From positions 2,056,001 through 2,120,000 of the forward strand of contig NZ_JAPDVG010000001.1 in assembly GCF_026015625.1 (NCBI RefSeq): 64,000 nucleotides of DNA, read 5' to 3'. Below, one piece after another: positions 43,640 through 55,617 of the stretch (position 1 is its first letter; each line of letters begins with the position of its first letter). The translations under genes and the position numbers were made by a program. The DNA is from Segatella copri. GTDB lineage: Bacteria; Bacteroidota; Bacteroidia; Bacteroidales; Bacteroidaceae. The notes below the pieces were generated by a model. That model ran no database searches, had not been told where the DNA came from, and worked only from the letters and a program-made list of their open reading frames with translations.

Positions 43640-45511
43640 TTAACCTAAAAGATGCTCAATTTCCTGCTGACGGAGGATACAAAGTACCGACTTTCCGTCG
43701 GGCGTATAATTGACATTCTGGCAGGCAAAAAGATCATTCACCAGCCCCTCCATCTCTTCATTACTCAATATCTGCCCCTGAGGTATTGCAGCCTGGCGAG
43801 CCAAACTCAAAGCCAAAGTCTGATTGATTTCATCAATGGCTGATACGCCCTTTTCTACTGCAGAAGAAACCATGTCCTGTACCAGTTTAAGAGGATTCAA
43901 TCCTTCAAGTCCGCCAGGAACTGAATTTACGGCATAGCTTCCGCCTCCAAGATCTTCCAGTTCAAAGCCCATCGATTCCATTTCAGGCAGGATCTTTTCA
44001 AAGATTACCTTCTCTGACATCGGGAACTGCACAACCTCAGGAAAGAGGACTTTCTGTGAATGAAAGGTCCGGTCAGCCAACTGGCGCAAATACTGTTCGA
44101 ACAAGACACGCACATGGGCGCGATGCTGGTCGATAATCATCAATCCCGATTTTACCGCAGTCATGATATACTTACCTTTATACTGATAATGGGCTGGCGA
44201 TTTCTCTGCAATGATACTGTCTGGCGTATTATCCTGACTAGAATCATCAGAAAACACCATGGTCTGCTCCATCCCCTGCACATCATCCTGATCTTTGAGT
44301 CCTTCATAAAGTTGTTCCCATTTTTCATCCACCTGAGGCTTTGACTTAGGAACAGAGAAGCCTGCTCCCATAGGAACTGCTCCTGTGGAAGAGGAAGACT
44401 TGAACGGATTATAACCAGGATTCAAACTGATCTTCGGTGCCGCAGCAGCCGTACTCATCTCTGGATTATAAACAGGGATGTCCGGTTTATCCTCGGTATC
44501 GAAATCAATGGTAGGTACATCATTGAACATACCGATGGACTCCTTGACCGAAGCCGAGAGGATTTGCCAGATAGCCTGCTCATTCTCGAATTTGATTTCA
44601 GTCTTCGTAGGATGGATATTCACATCAATATCCTTCGGATCTACATCAAAATACAGAAAGTAAGGCACCTGTTCACCCTGAGGAACCAGACGGTCATAAG
44701 CAGCCATCACAGCCTTATTGAAATAAGGATGTTTCATGTATCTCCCGTTGACAAAGAAGAACTGATGCACACCTTTCTTTCTGGCAGATTCCGGTTTGCC
44801 CACAAATCCAGACACCTTACACATAGTGGTTTCTACATTTACCGGCAGGAGTTCCTGATTGAAACGCTTGCCGAAGACATCGAGAATGCGCTGACGCAAA
44901 TTAGCGGCACGCAAATTGAATACTTCGGTACCATTGCTATGTAAAGTAAAGGTGATTTGAGGATTTACCAATGCAATCCGCTCGAAAGCCGTCAGAATAT
45001 TGTTCAACTCTGTAGAATTGGACTTCAGGAACTTTCTTCGCGCGGGTACATTATAAAAGATATTGCTGACAGAGAAGATGCTTCCCACAGCACAGGAGCA
45101 TGGCTCCTGTTTCTCATATCGGGAACCAGAAATCTGTATCAGGGTTCCTATCTCGTCGGTAGCCTGTCGTGACTTCAGTTCTACCTGAGCCACAGCAGCT
45201 ATTGATGCCAAAGCTTCGCCACGGAAGCCCATGGTGCGAAGAGCAAACAAATCATCAGCCTTACGGATTTTGGAAGTAGAATGACGTTCGAAAGCCAAAC
45301 GAGCATCTGTTTCAGACATACCTTTTCCATCATCTATCACCTGGATGTTGGTACGACCAGCATCGGTAACTGTGACATGGATATTCCTGGCACCCGCATC
45401 GACTGCATTTTCGACCAGCTCCTTGATAACTGAAGCCGGACGCTGTATAACCTCACCTGCTGCTATCTGATTGGCAACAGAATCGGGTAAAAGTTGAATA
45501 ATATCACTCAT
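43640..45511 (-). CDS. mutL: DNA mismatch repair protein MutL
   Basis: A 623-residue MutL with the GHKL ATPase domain at the N-terminus ([43 protein letters not shown]), a transducer domain to about residue 330, a variable linker and a C-terminal dimerisation domain. The endonuclease motif DQHAx2Ex4E is degenerate: here it reads [13 protein letters not shown], keeping only DQH and the last Glu. Cotranscribed with the LptA/OstA-like gene upstream (42-base gap). Confidence 0.94.
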   Translation of the reverse strand: MSDIIQLLPDSVANQIAAGEVIQRPASVIKELVENAVDAGARNIHVTVTDAGRTNIQVIDDGKGMSETDARLAFERHSTSKIRKADDLFALRTMGFRGEALASIAAVAQVELKSRQATDEIGTLIQISGSRYEKQEPCSCAVGSIFSVSNIFYNVPARRKFLKSNSTELNNILTAFERIALVNPQITFTLHSNGTEVFNLRAANLRQRILDVFGKRFNQELLPVNVETTMCKVSGFVGKPESARKKGVHQFFFVNGRYMKHPYFNKAVMAAYDRLVPQGEQVPYFLYFDVDPKDIDVNIHPTKTEIKFENEQAIWQILSASVKESIGMFNDVPTIDFDTEDKPDIPVYNPEMSTAAAAPKISLNPGYNPFKSSSSTGAVPMGAGFSVPKSKPQVDEKWEQLYEGLKDQDDVQGMEQTMVFSDDSSQDNTPDSIIAEKSPAHYQYKGKYIMTAVKSGLMIIDQHRAHVRVLFEQYLRQLADRTFHSQKVLFPEVVQFPMSEKVIFEKILPEMESMGFELEDLGGGSYAVNSVPGGLEGLNPLKLVQDMVSSAVEKGVSAIDEINQTLALSLARQAAIPQGQILSNEEMEGLVNDLFACQNVNYTPDGKSVLCILRQQEIEHLLG

Positions 45512-45553
45512 CTCTAAATATTAATCATATAAGAAAATGATGCTTCATTATAA

Positions 45554-47209
45554 TCAGTCAGTCAGTTTCTGAAGTGGAGCTTCATGACGCTTAATGTTCT
45601 TGAGTTCGGAGCCCTTGGATTTACCACGCCATACAAAGATATCATTCTTATCTTTAGGACGCAAATCCTCGAACCAGGCAAAATTGTTAAGTTTATATTT
45701 TGCCGGCGGAATCTGCGTCATAGGATACATGGTAGACGTAAACTTATTGGTCCAGATTTTCTCCATCTTCCTGCCCGGTCCCATATACATGCGCATGGTA
45801 TCGGTCTCCAGATAATTCAAGCCAATGAGCGAACTGTCCTTATCATCCGTCATATAATAGATGGTCTGCACATTACCGATAGACTCTCCTTGTTTAATCT
45901 CACCTTTTTCAAAGTAAGATTTCATCTCAGAAGAACTGATCTGATTGAAATGAACACTATCCGGCATCTGCTCTACAGACAGCGCCTGTCCGATGACATG
46001 GGCAAAACGAACGGTAGAGTCGTTCATGAAGACCAGAATCTTCTCGCCCAGCAACTGACGGTTTCCATTCCAGACGATAGGATCCTTATACATGGTCATG
46101 CAGGAATCCTGAGAATTGAAAACCAGGGAATCGCAGATGGCCTGCATATCCAGGCGATAGGCACGGACCTTAGGATAAGCATGCACCTTACGGTATACCG
46201 AATCGGTATTGATATGGAAGGTATTGATACGCATGGTATCAGAATGAACCCAAAGGGTATCTTTCTGCGAATAGTCGATCGCTACAGGATTGCGGGTGGC
46301 AAAGCCATTACCGGTTTTCTCGTTGTAACGCAGATAATTGCAAGTCAGGGAATTTTTATTTTTCTTGTCTACATAAACCACATTGCCATATCCGGTACTC
46401 TCCCCATCCTTTACATAATAGAGCGTATCACCCGTAAGCGTCTTGTCTTTATCTACAACCGTAGAGCGCCCGTAAAGCTGTGCTCTATCGGTCTTGGTAT
46501 CATAATACCCATTTTCGGTCTTGACAACACTTGCACCGGAAACAATCTTAGAAGGTCCTACCATGTGAGCCTTTGACTTACGGACATCGTAATACAAAGT
46601 ATCGGTGGTAACAACATCCTTGCCGCTGCGCAACTTGACATTATAGACAAACTTAGCCTCACGCGTTTCGGTATGATACTCACCCCAATCGGCAACCAGC
46701 TTATCCTTACCATCAATCAGCGTTCCGCCGTCAAAGAAGTTTGCCATATTATACAAGCGGTCGAAATCCAAGCTATCAGTACGCAAAGTCTGCCGACGAT
46801 GATGCAAGACCACATTCTTGCGTGCTCTCATCATCTGCATCTGTCCATCATACTCTGCTCTATTACAAGTGAGTGACAAGGTGTCACCCTGCCGGTAATG
46901 AACATGTCCGAAAGCTTTCACGGAATTAGAAGCCTGATAGAAATACGCGCTGTCACAGGTAAGATGACTGCCCTGATGCAAGAAAGAGACCTTACCTTTC
47001 AATATTTGGGCATCAGGATTATTACCGAACATATCATAGTACAATTCATCTGCATGCAAAAGATATACGCGGTCACCATGAGGGCGTTTTCTGGCATGCT
47101 TCTTTGGAGCCTGCATGGCTTGCATCAGACAAAACCCAAACAGGCATAGAACCATAACCGATATGATTCTATGCCCTCTGATATGATTATTTAATCTTTT
47201 ATTTATCAT
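45554..47209 (-). CDS. OstA/LptA-like periplasmic protein
   Basis: A 551-residue protein with an N-terminal membrane or signal segment (IISVMVLCLFGFCLMQAMQ) and repeated OstA-like beta-jellyroll motifs (GKVSFLHQGSHLTCDSAYFY, AFGHVHYRQGDTLSLTC, GYGNVVYVDKKN), as in LPS-transport bridge proteins. It probably takes part in lipopolysaccharide transport across the periplasm. The start overlaps the end of the upstream isomerase gene by four bases (ATGA), so translation is coupled. No FeS or enzyme motifs are present. Confidence 0.85.
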   Translation of the reverse strand: MINKRLNNHIRGHRIISVMVLCLFGFCLMQAMQAPKKHARKRPHGDRVYLLHADELYYDMFGNNPDAQILKGKVSFLHQGSHLTCDSAYFYQASNSVKAFGHVHYRQGDTLSLTCNRAEYDGQMQMMRARKNVVLHHRRQTLRTDSLDFDRLYNMANFFDGGTLIDGKDKLVADWGEYHTETREAKFVYNVKLRSGKDVVTTDTLYYDVRKSKAHMVGPSKIVSGASVVKTENGYYDTKTDRAQLYGRSTVVDKDKTLTGDTLYYVKDGESTGYGNVVYVDKKNKNSLTCNYLRYNEKTGNGFATRNPVAIDYSQKDTLWVHSDTMRINTFHINTDSVYRKVHAYPKVRAYRLDMQAICDSLVFNSQDSCMTMYKDPIVWNGNRQLLGEKILVFMNDSTVRFAHVIGQALSVEQMPDSVHFNQISSSEMKSYFEKGEIKQGESIGNVQTIYYMTDDKDSSLIGLNYLETDTMRMYMGPGRKMEKIWTNKFTSTMYPMTQIPPAKYKLNNFAWFEDLRPKDKNDIFVWRGKSKGSELKNIKRHEAPLQKLTD

Positions 47210-48660
47210 TTAATCCAACCTTGATATTCAAACTTACAATCCTTATAGCGATCGTTCATACGAACATAAGTCTGCTTGATTTTATTGACTACCCAGTCGT
47301 GCAAGGTCTGGGCACGCTCCTTAGCCAACACTACATCCTTCATCACCTGAAAATCTTCGGTAATAGTAGCTCTATGTCCGTCAACACGGCTTACCAGTTT
47401 TACCAAAGCACAAGTGGTTTTACCCTTGGAATTCACCATCGTGAAAGGTGCAGAAACCTCACCTACCTTCATTGTATCTACCGTACGGGCAACCTCGGTA
47501 GGCAGATCCTTCATCTGGAAGCGGGAAGTTCTTGACTGGTCAGGAGTAACATTGGCCATCAAACCCTTGTTGTTGCGGGTATCCTTATCATCAGACAATG
47601 CTTCAACAGCCTGCTCAAAGGTAAACTTAGCGGCACGGATATCATTACCGATAGAATCCAGACGGCCGATAGACTTATCAATTGCATCTTGAGAAACCTG
47701 AGGCTTGAGCAGGATATGGCGACACTTAATCTTATCACCACGCTTATCAATCAACTGGATGATATGATAACCAAACTCAGACTCAACAATCTTTGAGATT
47801 TTCTTAGGATCGGTAAGATTGAATGCTACATTTGCAAACGCAGGATCCAACATACCTCTACCGATATAATCCATCTCGCCACCCATACGGGCTGAACCCG
47901 GATCCTCAGAATAAAGACGAGCCAAAGTAGCAAAAGAAGTCTCCCCCTTATTCACACGGTCAGTAAACTCACGCAACTGATTTTTCACACGGTTAATCTC
48001 CTCAAGAGGAATACGTGGCTGCATGGTAAGAATCTCAACCTCTACCTCTGTAGGAACAAAAGGGATACTGTCGGCAGGTAAATCCTTAAAGTATTTACGT
48101 ACCTGAGCTGGAGACACCTTGATATCCTTCACCAGTTCCTGCTTCATCTTCTGAATCAGCTGTTGGTTTTTGAAATCATCATGCATCTGCTGGCGCATCT
48201 GGGTGATACTTTGCTTGCGATACTCCTCCAGTTTTTCACGAGAACCAATCATGGAAACCCAACTGTTGATCTGTTCGTCGATACCATTCATGACTTCTGA
48301 CTCAGATACTTCGATACTATCGATAGCTGCCTGATGGAGAAACAGTTTCTGAACGGCAATCTGCTCAGGAATAGAACAGTCTGGGTCACCAGTATATTTA
48401 ATACCTTCAGCCTCAGCCTGCAAACGGGTTACCTCGACGTCTGACTTCAGGATAGCCTCATCGCCGACAACCCAAATTACCTCATCAACCACACTACCCT
48501 CATTGATTTTCTGAGAATCGGCAGCAGCTTGTTGCTTGATATTTGCAGAATCAGCCTCATGAGCCAAAGCACTACGGCTTGCTCTTGTTGCACTAGCACT
48601 TATTCCTACTATCATCAGCAGGGCTATAAATGCCATTGTCATTTTATATCCAGTATTCAT
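47206..48660 (-). CDS. SurA-like peptidylprolyl isomerase
   Basis: A 484-residue exported protein with signal peptide (FIALLMIVGISASATRA), a SurA N-terminal chaperone domain (VDEVIWVVGDEAILKSDVEV) and two parvulin domains, one around residues 190-290 (ATLARLYSEDPGSARMGGEM, FGYHIIQLIDKRGDKIKCRH) and a second, more diverged, around 300-400. It should help fold outer membrane proteins in the periplasm. It is the middle of a guaB-PPIase-SurA-OstA-mutL run. Confidence 0.9.
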   Translation of the reverse strand: MNTGYKMTMAFIALLMIVGISASATRASRSALAHEADSANIKQQAAADSQKINEGSVVDEVIWVVGDEAILKSDVEVTRLQAEAEGIKYTGDPDCSIPEQIAVQKLFLHQAAIDSIEVSESEVMNGIDEQINSWVSMIGSREKLEEYRKQSITQMRQQMHDDFKNQQLIQKMKQELVKDIKVSPAQVRKYFKDLPADSIPFVPTEVEVEILTMQPRIPLEEINRVKNQLREFTDRVNKGETSFATLARLYSEDPGSARMGGEMDYIGRGMLDPAFANVAFNLTDPKKISKIVESEFGYHIIQLIDKRGDKIKCRHILLKPQVSQDAIDKSIGRLDSIGNDIRAAKFTFEQAVEALSDDKDTRNNKGLMANVTPDQSRTSRFQMKDLPTEVARTVDTMKVGEVSAPFTMVNSKGKTTCALVKLVSRVDGHRATITEDFQVMKDVVLAKERAQTLHDWVVNKIKQTYVRMNDRYKDCKFEYQGWIK

Positions 48661-48679
48661 GTATTGTTTCTATAATATA

Positions 48680-49666
48680 TTAATGTATATTGAGAGTGGT
48701 CAACATGCTATGGAAAACCACCACCTTATATTTCTTCTTCAATTGTGCGACCCATTGTTTCTCTAACGAGTCTTGATAGTCAGCAAGTACCACATCCGGG
48801 TATTCGCCATTCCGGGGCAGATTAACCTTCATCTTCTTCAGGCGCTTCATTTCCCATTTGTATTTTTTCTTATTCTTGGCATAGAAGGCAGCCAGACCTT
48901 TTTTATCAGCAGCAGCCTTATCCCAAATATTACGCTGGCAGATTTCATTCAGCAAAAGGTTTTCTACTTCCTCCTGCTGCTGGTAGGTTCCCCGCCAATT
49001 TTCTACCTTAGCATCAGCAACATATTTTTTCTGATTACCATCATCATGTTTATCCAGCAACTTGACGATATGATAACCAAACTCAGACATAAACGGTCTA
49101 CTAATCTCACCCTTTCGCAGAGAGAAAGCTACTTTTTCAAAAGCCTGCACAGTCTGACCTTTTGTAAACCATGCCAAAGTCCCCCCATTGACCGCAGACC
49201 CTTTATCATCAGAACACTTTTTTGCCAGGTCTGCAAAATCTGCACCTTTGCAAAGAGCCTGATAAATAGAATCGATTCTTCTTTCCACCACCTCCTGTTC
49301 CCGGTAAGATGCTTTCTGTCCCAATCTCAAGAGGATATGTGCAACATGAACACTGCCTTTATCGGGCATCAACTCGCATGACTCGACATCATCATATCGT
49401 TTCAACACACGCCTGATATTAGGCAAAGTATCGAGATGAGCATCCTTAGCAGCTTGCACTTTCAGCTTATAATCAACAAAGCCATCGGTAAACACCTTGA
49501 CACTTTTAGAATCAACTGTATTTCCCAAATGATTTTTCTGATAAAAGTACTCAAATTCCGACTTCTTGACAGATTGACCATCAATAATCATAACAATTGG
49601 GTCGGTATGAGCAAAAGCAATGCTCCCCGAAAGGAGCATTGCCGCTATAAGTGCATAAAACTTCAT
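48680..49666 (-). CDS. parvulin-type peptidylprolyl isomerase
   Basis: A 328-residue exported protein with signal peptide (LIAAMLLSGSIAFAH), an N-terminal helix domain (KSEFEYFYQKNHLGN) and one parvulin domain (ADLAKKCSDDKGSAVNGGTL, FGYHIVKLLDKHDDGNQKK). The C-terminal region is basic and helical. The length is short for SurA, so it is probably a PpiD/PrsA-like helper acting with the neighbour at 47206. It starts 14 bases after guaB. Confidence 0.86.
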   Translation of the reverse strand: MKFYALIAAMLLSGSIAFAHTDPIVMIIDGQSVKKSEFEYFYQKNHLGNTVDSKSVKVFTDGFVDYKLKVQAAKDAHLDTLPNIRRVLKRYDDVESCELMPDKGSVHVAHILLRLGQKASYREQEVVERRIDSIYQALCKGADFADLAKKCSDDKGSAVNGGTLAWFTKGQTVQAFEKVAFSLRKGEISRPFMSEFGYHIVKLLDKHDDGNQKKYVADAKVENWRGTYQQQEEVENLLLNEICQRNIWDKAAADKKGLAAFYAKNKKKYKWEMKRLKKMKVNLPRNGEYPDVVLADYQDSLEKQWVAQLKKKYKVVVFHSMLTTLNIH

Positions 49667-49680
49667 ATTTCCTAATTATA

Positions 49681-51183
<1,503 letters not shown>

Positions 51184-51193
51184 TTATTGCGTG

Positions 51194-51201
51194 CAAATTT
51201 A
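51194..51201 (-). promoter_or_regulatory. -7 promoter element of guaB
   Basis: Minus-strand TAAATTTG 28 bases before the guaB start codon. Confidence 0.6.
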
Positions 51202-51268
51202 GCAATAATTTCTCAGATAGAGTTCGCTTTTCACGAAAATCTTACCTTATTAATGCTATTTAACGTGA

Positions 51269-53455
51269 TTAGTTGGCTTGTTCGGACAAAAACTTGATTC
51301 TGACGAGTCGAATTTCGTCTTCATTGTAGTCTTCACCCAATTCATCTTGAGCCGCATTCAAATCATCAGTATCGCTCTCCATGAAGTAATCGTAGATGTC
51401 ATCTACATGGTCATCATCCACAACTTCCTCTATGAAATAATCGATATTCAGCTTGGTACCGCTGTAAACGATTGCCTCTATTTCGTCAAGCAATTCTGAG
51501 AAATCCAAACCTTTTGCTTCTGCCAAATCATCAAGATCTATCTGGCGGTCTATGCTCTGAATGATGCTTACCTTCAAGACTGATTTCTTGGCAACTGTCC
51601 TGACACGTAATTCCTCAGGACGCTCTATCAGATTCTCTTCACAATACTGATTGATCAATTTACAGAACTCCTTACCATACCTCTTTGCCTTACCGGCTCC
51701 AACTCCCTGTATGTTCTGCAATTCCTGCATATCTACAGGATACATCGTTGCCATCTGTTCCAGAGAAATATCCTGGAAAATAACATAAGGCGGCAATTTA
51801 TGCTTCTTTGCTACTGTCTTACGCAAGTCTTTCAACATGGAGAAAAGTGTCTGATCCAAAGCACCTGTATTATGCTCGCTCAGAGGCGCTCCATCAAAAT
51901 CATCAGAGAATTCCTTATCGGCAACGACCATGAATGATTCAGGATTCTTAATGAAACGCTTACCCGCAGCTGTCAACTTCAAAAGGCCATAATTCTCTAC
52001 ATCTTTCTTGAGATAACCGGCTATCAACGCCTGACGGATAACAGGATTCCAAACTTTAGCATCCATATCTTCTCCTGCTCCAAACTCCTCCAGTTCATCA
52101 TGCTTGTGAGAAACGATATCATCAGTAGCACGTCCCTTAACAAAATCGATGATATATTCCTGGCGGAAATTCTCCTTCACCGCAGCAACAGACTCCAAAA
52201 CAACGAGCAGCGCATCCTTAGCCTCGAATTTTTCTGTAGGATGCAGGCAGTTGTCGCAGTTATGGCAGTTTTCTTCATGATATTCCTCACCAAAATAATG
52301 AAGCAACATTTTTCTGCGACAGACTGACGATTCTGCATAGGCAGCCGTTTCCTGCAACAACTGTCTGCCGATATCCTGTTCTGCTACAGGTTTGTTCTCC
52401 ATAAACTTCTCCAGTTTTCTGAGGTCTTTACGGGCATAAAAGGCGATACAGATGCCCTCACCGCCATCACGGCCAGCTCTACCCGTTTCCTGATAATAAC
52501 CTTCCAAGCTCTTGGGTATATCATAATGAATAACAAAACGGACATCAGGTTTATCGATACCCATTCCGAAGGCGATAGTAGCAACAATGACATCAATACG
52601 CTCCATCAGAAAATCATCCTGGGTTTGAGAACGGGTAGCCGAATCAAGACCGGCATGATAAGGAGCTGCTTTGATTTCATTGGCTTTCAATACCTCTGCC
52701 AATTCCTCTACTTTCTTACGGGAGAGACAATAGATAATACCACTCTTTCCTTTGTGTTGACGAATAAACATGATGATCTGACGATCGATATCCTTGTTCT
52801 TCGGGCGCACCTCATAATACAAGTTAGGGCGGTTAAAAGAACTCTTGAATTCTTTGGCATCCATGATGCCTAAGTTTTTCTTGATATCAGTACGTACCTT
52901 ATCTGTTGCAGTAGCTGTAAGCGCTATCACAGGTGCAACACCTATTTCGTTAATAATAGGGCGAATACGACGATACTCTGGTCTGAAATCGTGTCCCCAC
53001 TCAGAGATACAGTGAGCCTCATCAATGGCATAGAACGAAATCTTTACTGTTTTAAGGAACTCAACATTATCTTCTTTCGTCAAAGATTCAGGTGCAACAT
53101 ACAGGAGTTTGGTCGTACCATTGAGAATATCATTCTTCACCTTCTCAATAGCCGACTTATTCAATGATGAATTGAGATAATGAGCCACGCCATCACTTTC
53201 ACTCAAACCATTAATAACATCTACCTGGTTCTTCATCAAAGCAATCAGAGGAGAAATCACAATAGCTGTGCCCTCCATAATGAGCGAAGGCAACTGGTAA
53301 CACAAACTCTTACCGCCACCTGTAGGCATCAATACAAAAGTATCATTGCCACTCATCAAATTTCTGATGATTGCCTCTTGATCACCCTTAAACGAATCGA
53401 AGCCGAAATAATGCTTCAACTGTCCTGTAAGATTAACCTGTTCTGTCATATCCAC
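51269..53455 (-). CDS. recQ: ATP-dependent DNA helicase RecQ
   Basis: A 728-residue SF2 helicase: Walker A (LMPTGGGKSLCYQLP), DEAH box (DEAHCISEWGHDFRPEY), motif VI (ETGRAGRDGGEG), the RQC zinc-binding Cys cluster (SSVCRRKMLLHYFG ... ENCHNCDNC), a winged helix and an HRDC domain. An acidic C-terminal tail rich in Asp and Glu (residues about 640-720) extends the protein beyond the E. coli length. It repairs and restarts broken forks. It lies 70 bases after clpX. Confidence 0.95.
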   Translation of the reverse strand: MDMTEQVNLTGQLKHYFGFDSFKGDQEAIIRNLMSGNDTFVLMPTGGGKSLCYQLPSLIMEGTAIVISPLIALMKNQVDVINGLSESDGVAHYLNSSLNKSAIEKVKNDILNGTTKLLYVAPESLTKEDNVEFLKTVKISFYAIDEAHCISEWGHDFRPEYRRIRPIINEIGVAPVIALTATATDKVRTDIKKNLGIMDAKEFKSSFNRPNLYYEVRPKNKDIDRQIIMFIRQHKGKSGIIYCLSRKKVEELAEVLKANEIKAAPYHAGLDSATRSQTQDDFLMERIDVIVATIAFGMGIDKPDVRFVIHYDIPKSLEGYYQETGRAGRDGGEGICIAFYARKDLRKLEKFMENKPVAEQDIGRQLLQETAAYAESSVCRRKMLLHYFGEEYHEENCHNCDNCLHPTEKFEAKDALLVVLESVAAVKENFRQEYIIDFVKGRATDDIVSHKHDELEEFGAGEDMDAKVWNPVIRQALIAGYLKKDVENYGLLKLTAAGKRFIKNPESFMVVADKEFSDDFDGAPLSEHNTGALDQTLFSMLKDLRKTVAKKHKLPPYVIFQDISLEQMATMYPVDMQELQNIQGVGAGKAKRYGKEFCKLINQYCEENLIERPEELRVRTVAKKSVLKVSIIQSIDRQIDLDDLAEAKGLDFSELLDEIEAIVYSGTKLNIDYFIEEVVDDDHVDDIYDYFMESDTDDLNAAQDELGEDYNEDEIRLVRIKFLSEQAN

Positions 53456-53525
53456 CTATTATTATATTATATATGTCTATATATACGATTAAATAGCATT
53501 CAATTGGGCGAAAAGCCCAACTGAT

Positions 53526-54755
53526 TTATGCTGTTTCCAACTGTCCGAGATGAGATTTATCCAACTGCTGCTTGGCATACTCCAGCGTAACAGTGAATGA
53601 TTTAACCTTCTCTGATGGAATCTCAAACATAGCATCCATCATCACAGCTTCAACAATTGAACGAAGTCCGCGAGCACCCAATTTATACTCTACCGCCTTA
53701 TCTACGATATAATCGAGTGCTTCCTCATCAAACTTCAACTTGATGCCATCCATCTCAAACAATTTCTGATACTGCTTGACAATTGAATTCTTAGGTTCAA
53801 CCAAGATTTTGCGCAAAGCCTCCCTATCCAACGGATTGAGATAAGTAAGCACAGGCAAACGGCCGATAATTTCAGGTATCAAGCCAAAAGACTTCAAATC
53901 CTGTGGAAGGATATACTGCATCAAATCCTTCTTATCTATCTTAGCTACATTCTGAACCGAATTATAGCCTACTACGTGCGTATTCATACGCTGAGCTATT
54001 TTACGCTCAATACCATCAAAAGCACCACCACAGATAAACAGGATATTCTTGGTATCTACATGGATATAATCCTGATCAGGATGCTTGCGTCCACCCTTAG
54101 GCGGAACATTAACCATGGTACCTTCCAAGAGTTTCAACAATCCCTGCTGTACACCTTCGCCACTCACATCACGCGTGATAGAAGGATTATCGCTTTTGCG
54201 GGCTATCTTATCAATCTCATCAATGAACACAATGCCCCTTTCTGCTGCAGCCACATCATAATCAGCAACCTGCAACAGACGCGACAAGATGCTTTCAACG
54301 TCTTCACCCACATAACCTGCTTCAGTAAATACAGTGGCATCAACAATGGTGAAAGGAACATCCAACATCTTAGCTATTGTACGCGCCAACAAGGTTTTAC
54401 CTGTACCGGTACTACCAACCATGATGATATTACTCTTTTCGATTTCTACACCATCTTCATCCTTTGGCTGCTGCAAACGCTTGTAGTGGTTATATACAGC
54501 GACAGCCAAATTGCGCTTAGCCTGATCCTGACCGATGATATATTCATCCAGGTATTTTTTGATCTCTACAGGCTTTGGCACCTCTTTGAGAACAAACTTA
54601 CCCTCCCCAGCTTTAGGAGCCAATACCCCTGTAGACTGTATAATTTCATAAGCCTGCTTAGCACAATCTTCGCAAATGAAGCCATTGATACCCGTGATGA
54701 GTAATCTGACTTCATTTTCTGATCTTCCACAGAAGCTACATACTTTCTTTGGCAT
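53526..54755 (-). CDS. clpX: ATP-dependent Clp protease ATP-binding subunit ClpX
   Basis: A 409-residue AAA+ unfoldase with an N-terminal zinc-binding domain ([10 protein letters not shown] ... CEDC), Walker A ([15 protein letters not shown]), Walker B ([14 protein letters not shown]), sensor 2 ([10 protein letters not shown]) and the pore loop region ([16 protein letters not shown]). The IGF-type loop for docking ClpP appears as VIGRLPVL. It feeds substrates to ClpP, whose gene is 65 bases upstream. Confidence 0.96.
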   Translation of the reverse strand: MPKKVCSFCGRSENEVRLLITGINGFICEDCAKQAYEIIQSTGVLAPKAGEGKFVLKEVPKPVEIKKYLDEYIIGQDQAKRNLAVAVYNHYKRLQQPKDEDGVEIEKSNIIMVGSTGTGKTLLARTIAKMLDVPFTIVDATVFTEAGYVGEDVESILSRLLQVADYDVAAAERGIVFIDEIDKIARKSDNPSITRDVSGEGVQQGLLKLLEGTMVNVPPKGGRKHPDQDYIHVDTKNILFICGGAFDGIERKIAQRMNTHVVGYNSVQNVAKIDKKDLMQYILPQDLKSFGLIPEIIGRLPVLTYLNPLDREALRKILVEPKNSIVKQYQKLFEMDGIKLKFDEEALDYIVDKAVEYKLGARGLRSIVEAVMMDAMFEIPSEKVKSFTVTLEYAKQQLDKSHLGQLETA

Positions 54756-54820
54756 ATTATAATTATTATCTCTTCTTGCGCACCTTATTATATATACGCA
54801 TATTTACTTAAAACAATTCG

Positions 54821-55483
54821 TTATTTACGAACCAACACATTATCTATCATTCCATATACCTTGGCTTCTTCAGCTGTCATCCAATAGTTACGGTCGCTAT
54901 CAGCATAAACCTTATCATAAGGAGTATGAGAATGGTCAGAAATGATAGTATACAATTCCTTTTTCATCTTCAAGATTTCGCGAGCCTCAATCTCAATATC
55001 AGAAGCCTGACCCTGAACGCCACCTAATGGCTGGTGAATCATGACACGGCTATGAGGCAAAGCTGAACGCTTACCCTCCTGACCAGAAACAAGCAGCACG
55101 GCAGCCATAGAAGCAGCCATACCTGTACAGATAGTAGCTACATCGCTAGAGATAAACTGCATGGTATCATAAATACCCAAACCGGCAGTAACGCTACCAC
55201 CAGGACTATTCAAATAGATAGAAATATCTTTGCCACTATCTACAGAATCCAGATACAGCAATTGCGCCTGCAATGTATTTGCGGTGTAGTCATCAATCTG
55301 TGTACCCAGGAAGATGATACGGTCCATCATTAAGCGAGAGAATACATCCATCTGAGTAACGTTCAGCTGACGCTCCTCCAAGATGTAAGGGTTCATATAC
55401 TGAGCCTGTGCCTTAATAACATCATCAAGCACCATACCATTCATACCAAGATGCTTGGTTGCATATTTTCTAAAATCGTTCAT
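54821..55483 (-). CDS. clpP: ATP-dependent Clp protease proteolytic subunit ClpP
   Basis: A 220-residue serine peptidase. The nucleophile Ser is in CTGMAASMAAVLL, His in LPHSRVMIHQPLGG, and the Asp is expected in the DRNYWMTAEEA region. It forms the tetradecameric chamber with ClpX. The start MNDFRKYATKHLG is preceded by a promoter set in the loop of an inverted repeat that looks like a terminator for the upstream tig gene. Confidence 0.96.
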   Translation of the reverse strand: MNDFRKYATKHLGMNGMVLDDVIKAQAQYMNPYILEERQLNVTQMDVFSRLMMDRIIFLGTQIDDYTANTLQAQLLYLDSVDSGKDISIYLNSPGGSVTAGLGIYDTMQFISSDVATICTGMAASMAAVLLVSGQEGKRSALPHSRVMIHQPLGGVQGQASDIEIEAREILKMKKELYTIISDHSHTPYDKVYADSDRNYWMTAEEAKVYGMIDNVLVRK

Positions 55484-55516
55484 ATCTATATAGTATTTTA
55501 CGTCTTAAACCATACG

Positions 55517-55585
55517 AAAAAAGAGGTTATCGACCCTTATTTCTCGTTCGGTGGAACAAAGATAATAAAAAAAGTCGATAACCTC
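55517..55585 (-). terminator. terminator/attenuator between tig and clpP with the clpP promoter in its loop
   Basis: Minus strand: GAGGTTATCGAC (55585-55574), 39 bases, GTCGATAACCTC (55534-55523), then TTTTTT. The 12-bp arms are perfect. Transcripts from tig contain both arms and can terminate; transcripts starting at the loop promoter (55557-55564) contain only the second arm. Confidence 0.65.
55557..55564 (-). promoter_or_regulatory. -7 promoter element of clpP
   Basis: Minus-strand TATCTTTG, 74 bases before the clpP start and inside the loop of the inverted repeat at 55517-55585. Confidence 0.6.
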
Positions 55586-55617
55586 GTATTTATTTGAAGT
55601 TTTTTTTCAAAAAAATG

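Noticed and set aside
45584..46576. A 330-codon frame antisense to the OstA-like gene
   Set aside because: Shadow of a well-supported exported protein; no start signals or motifs.
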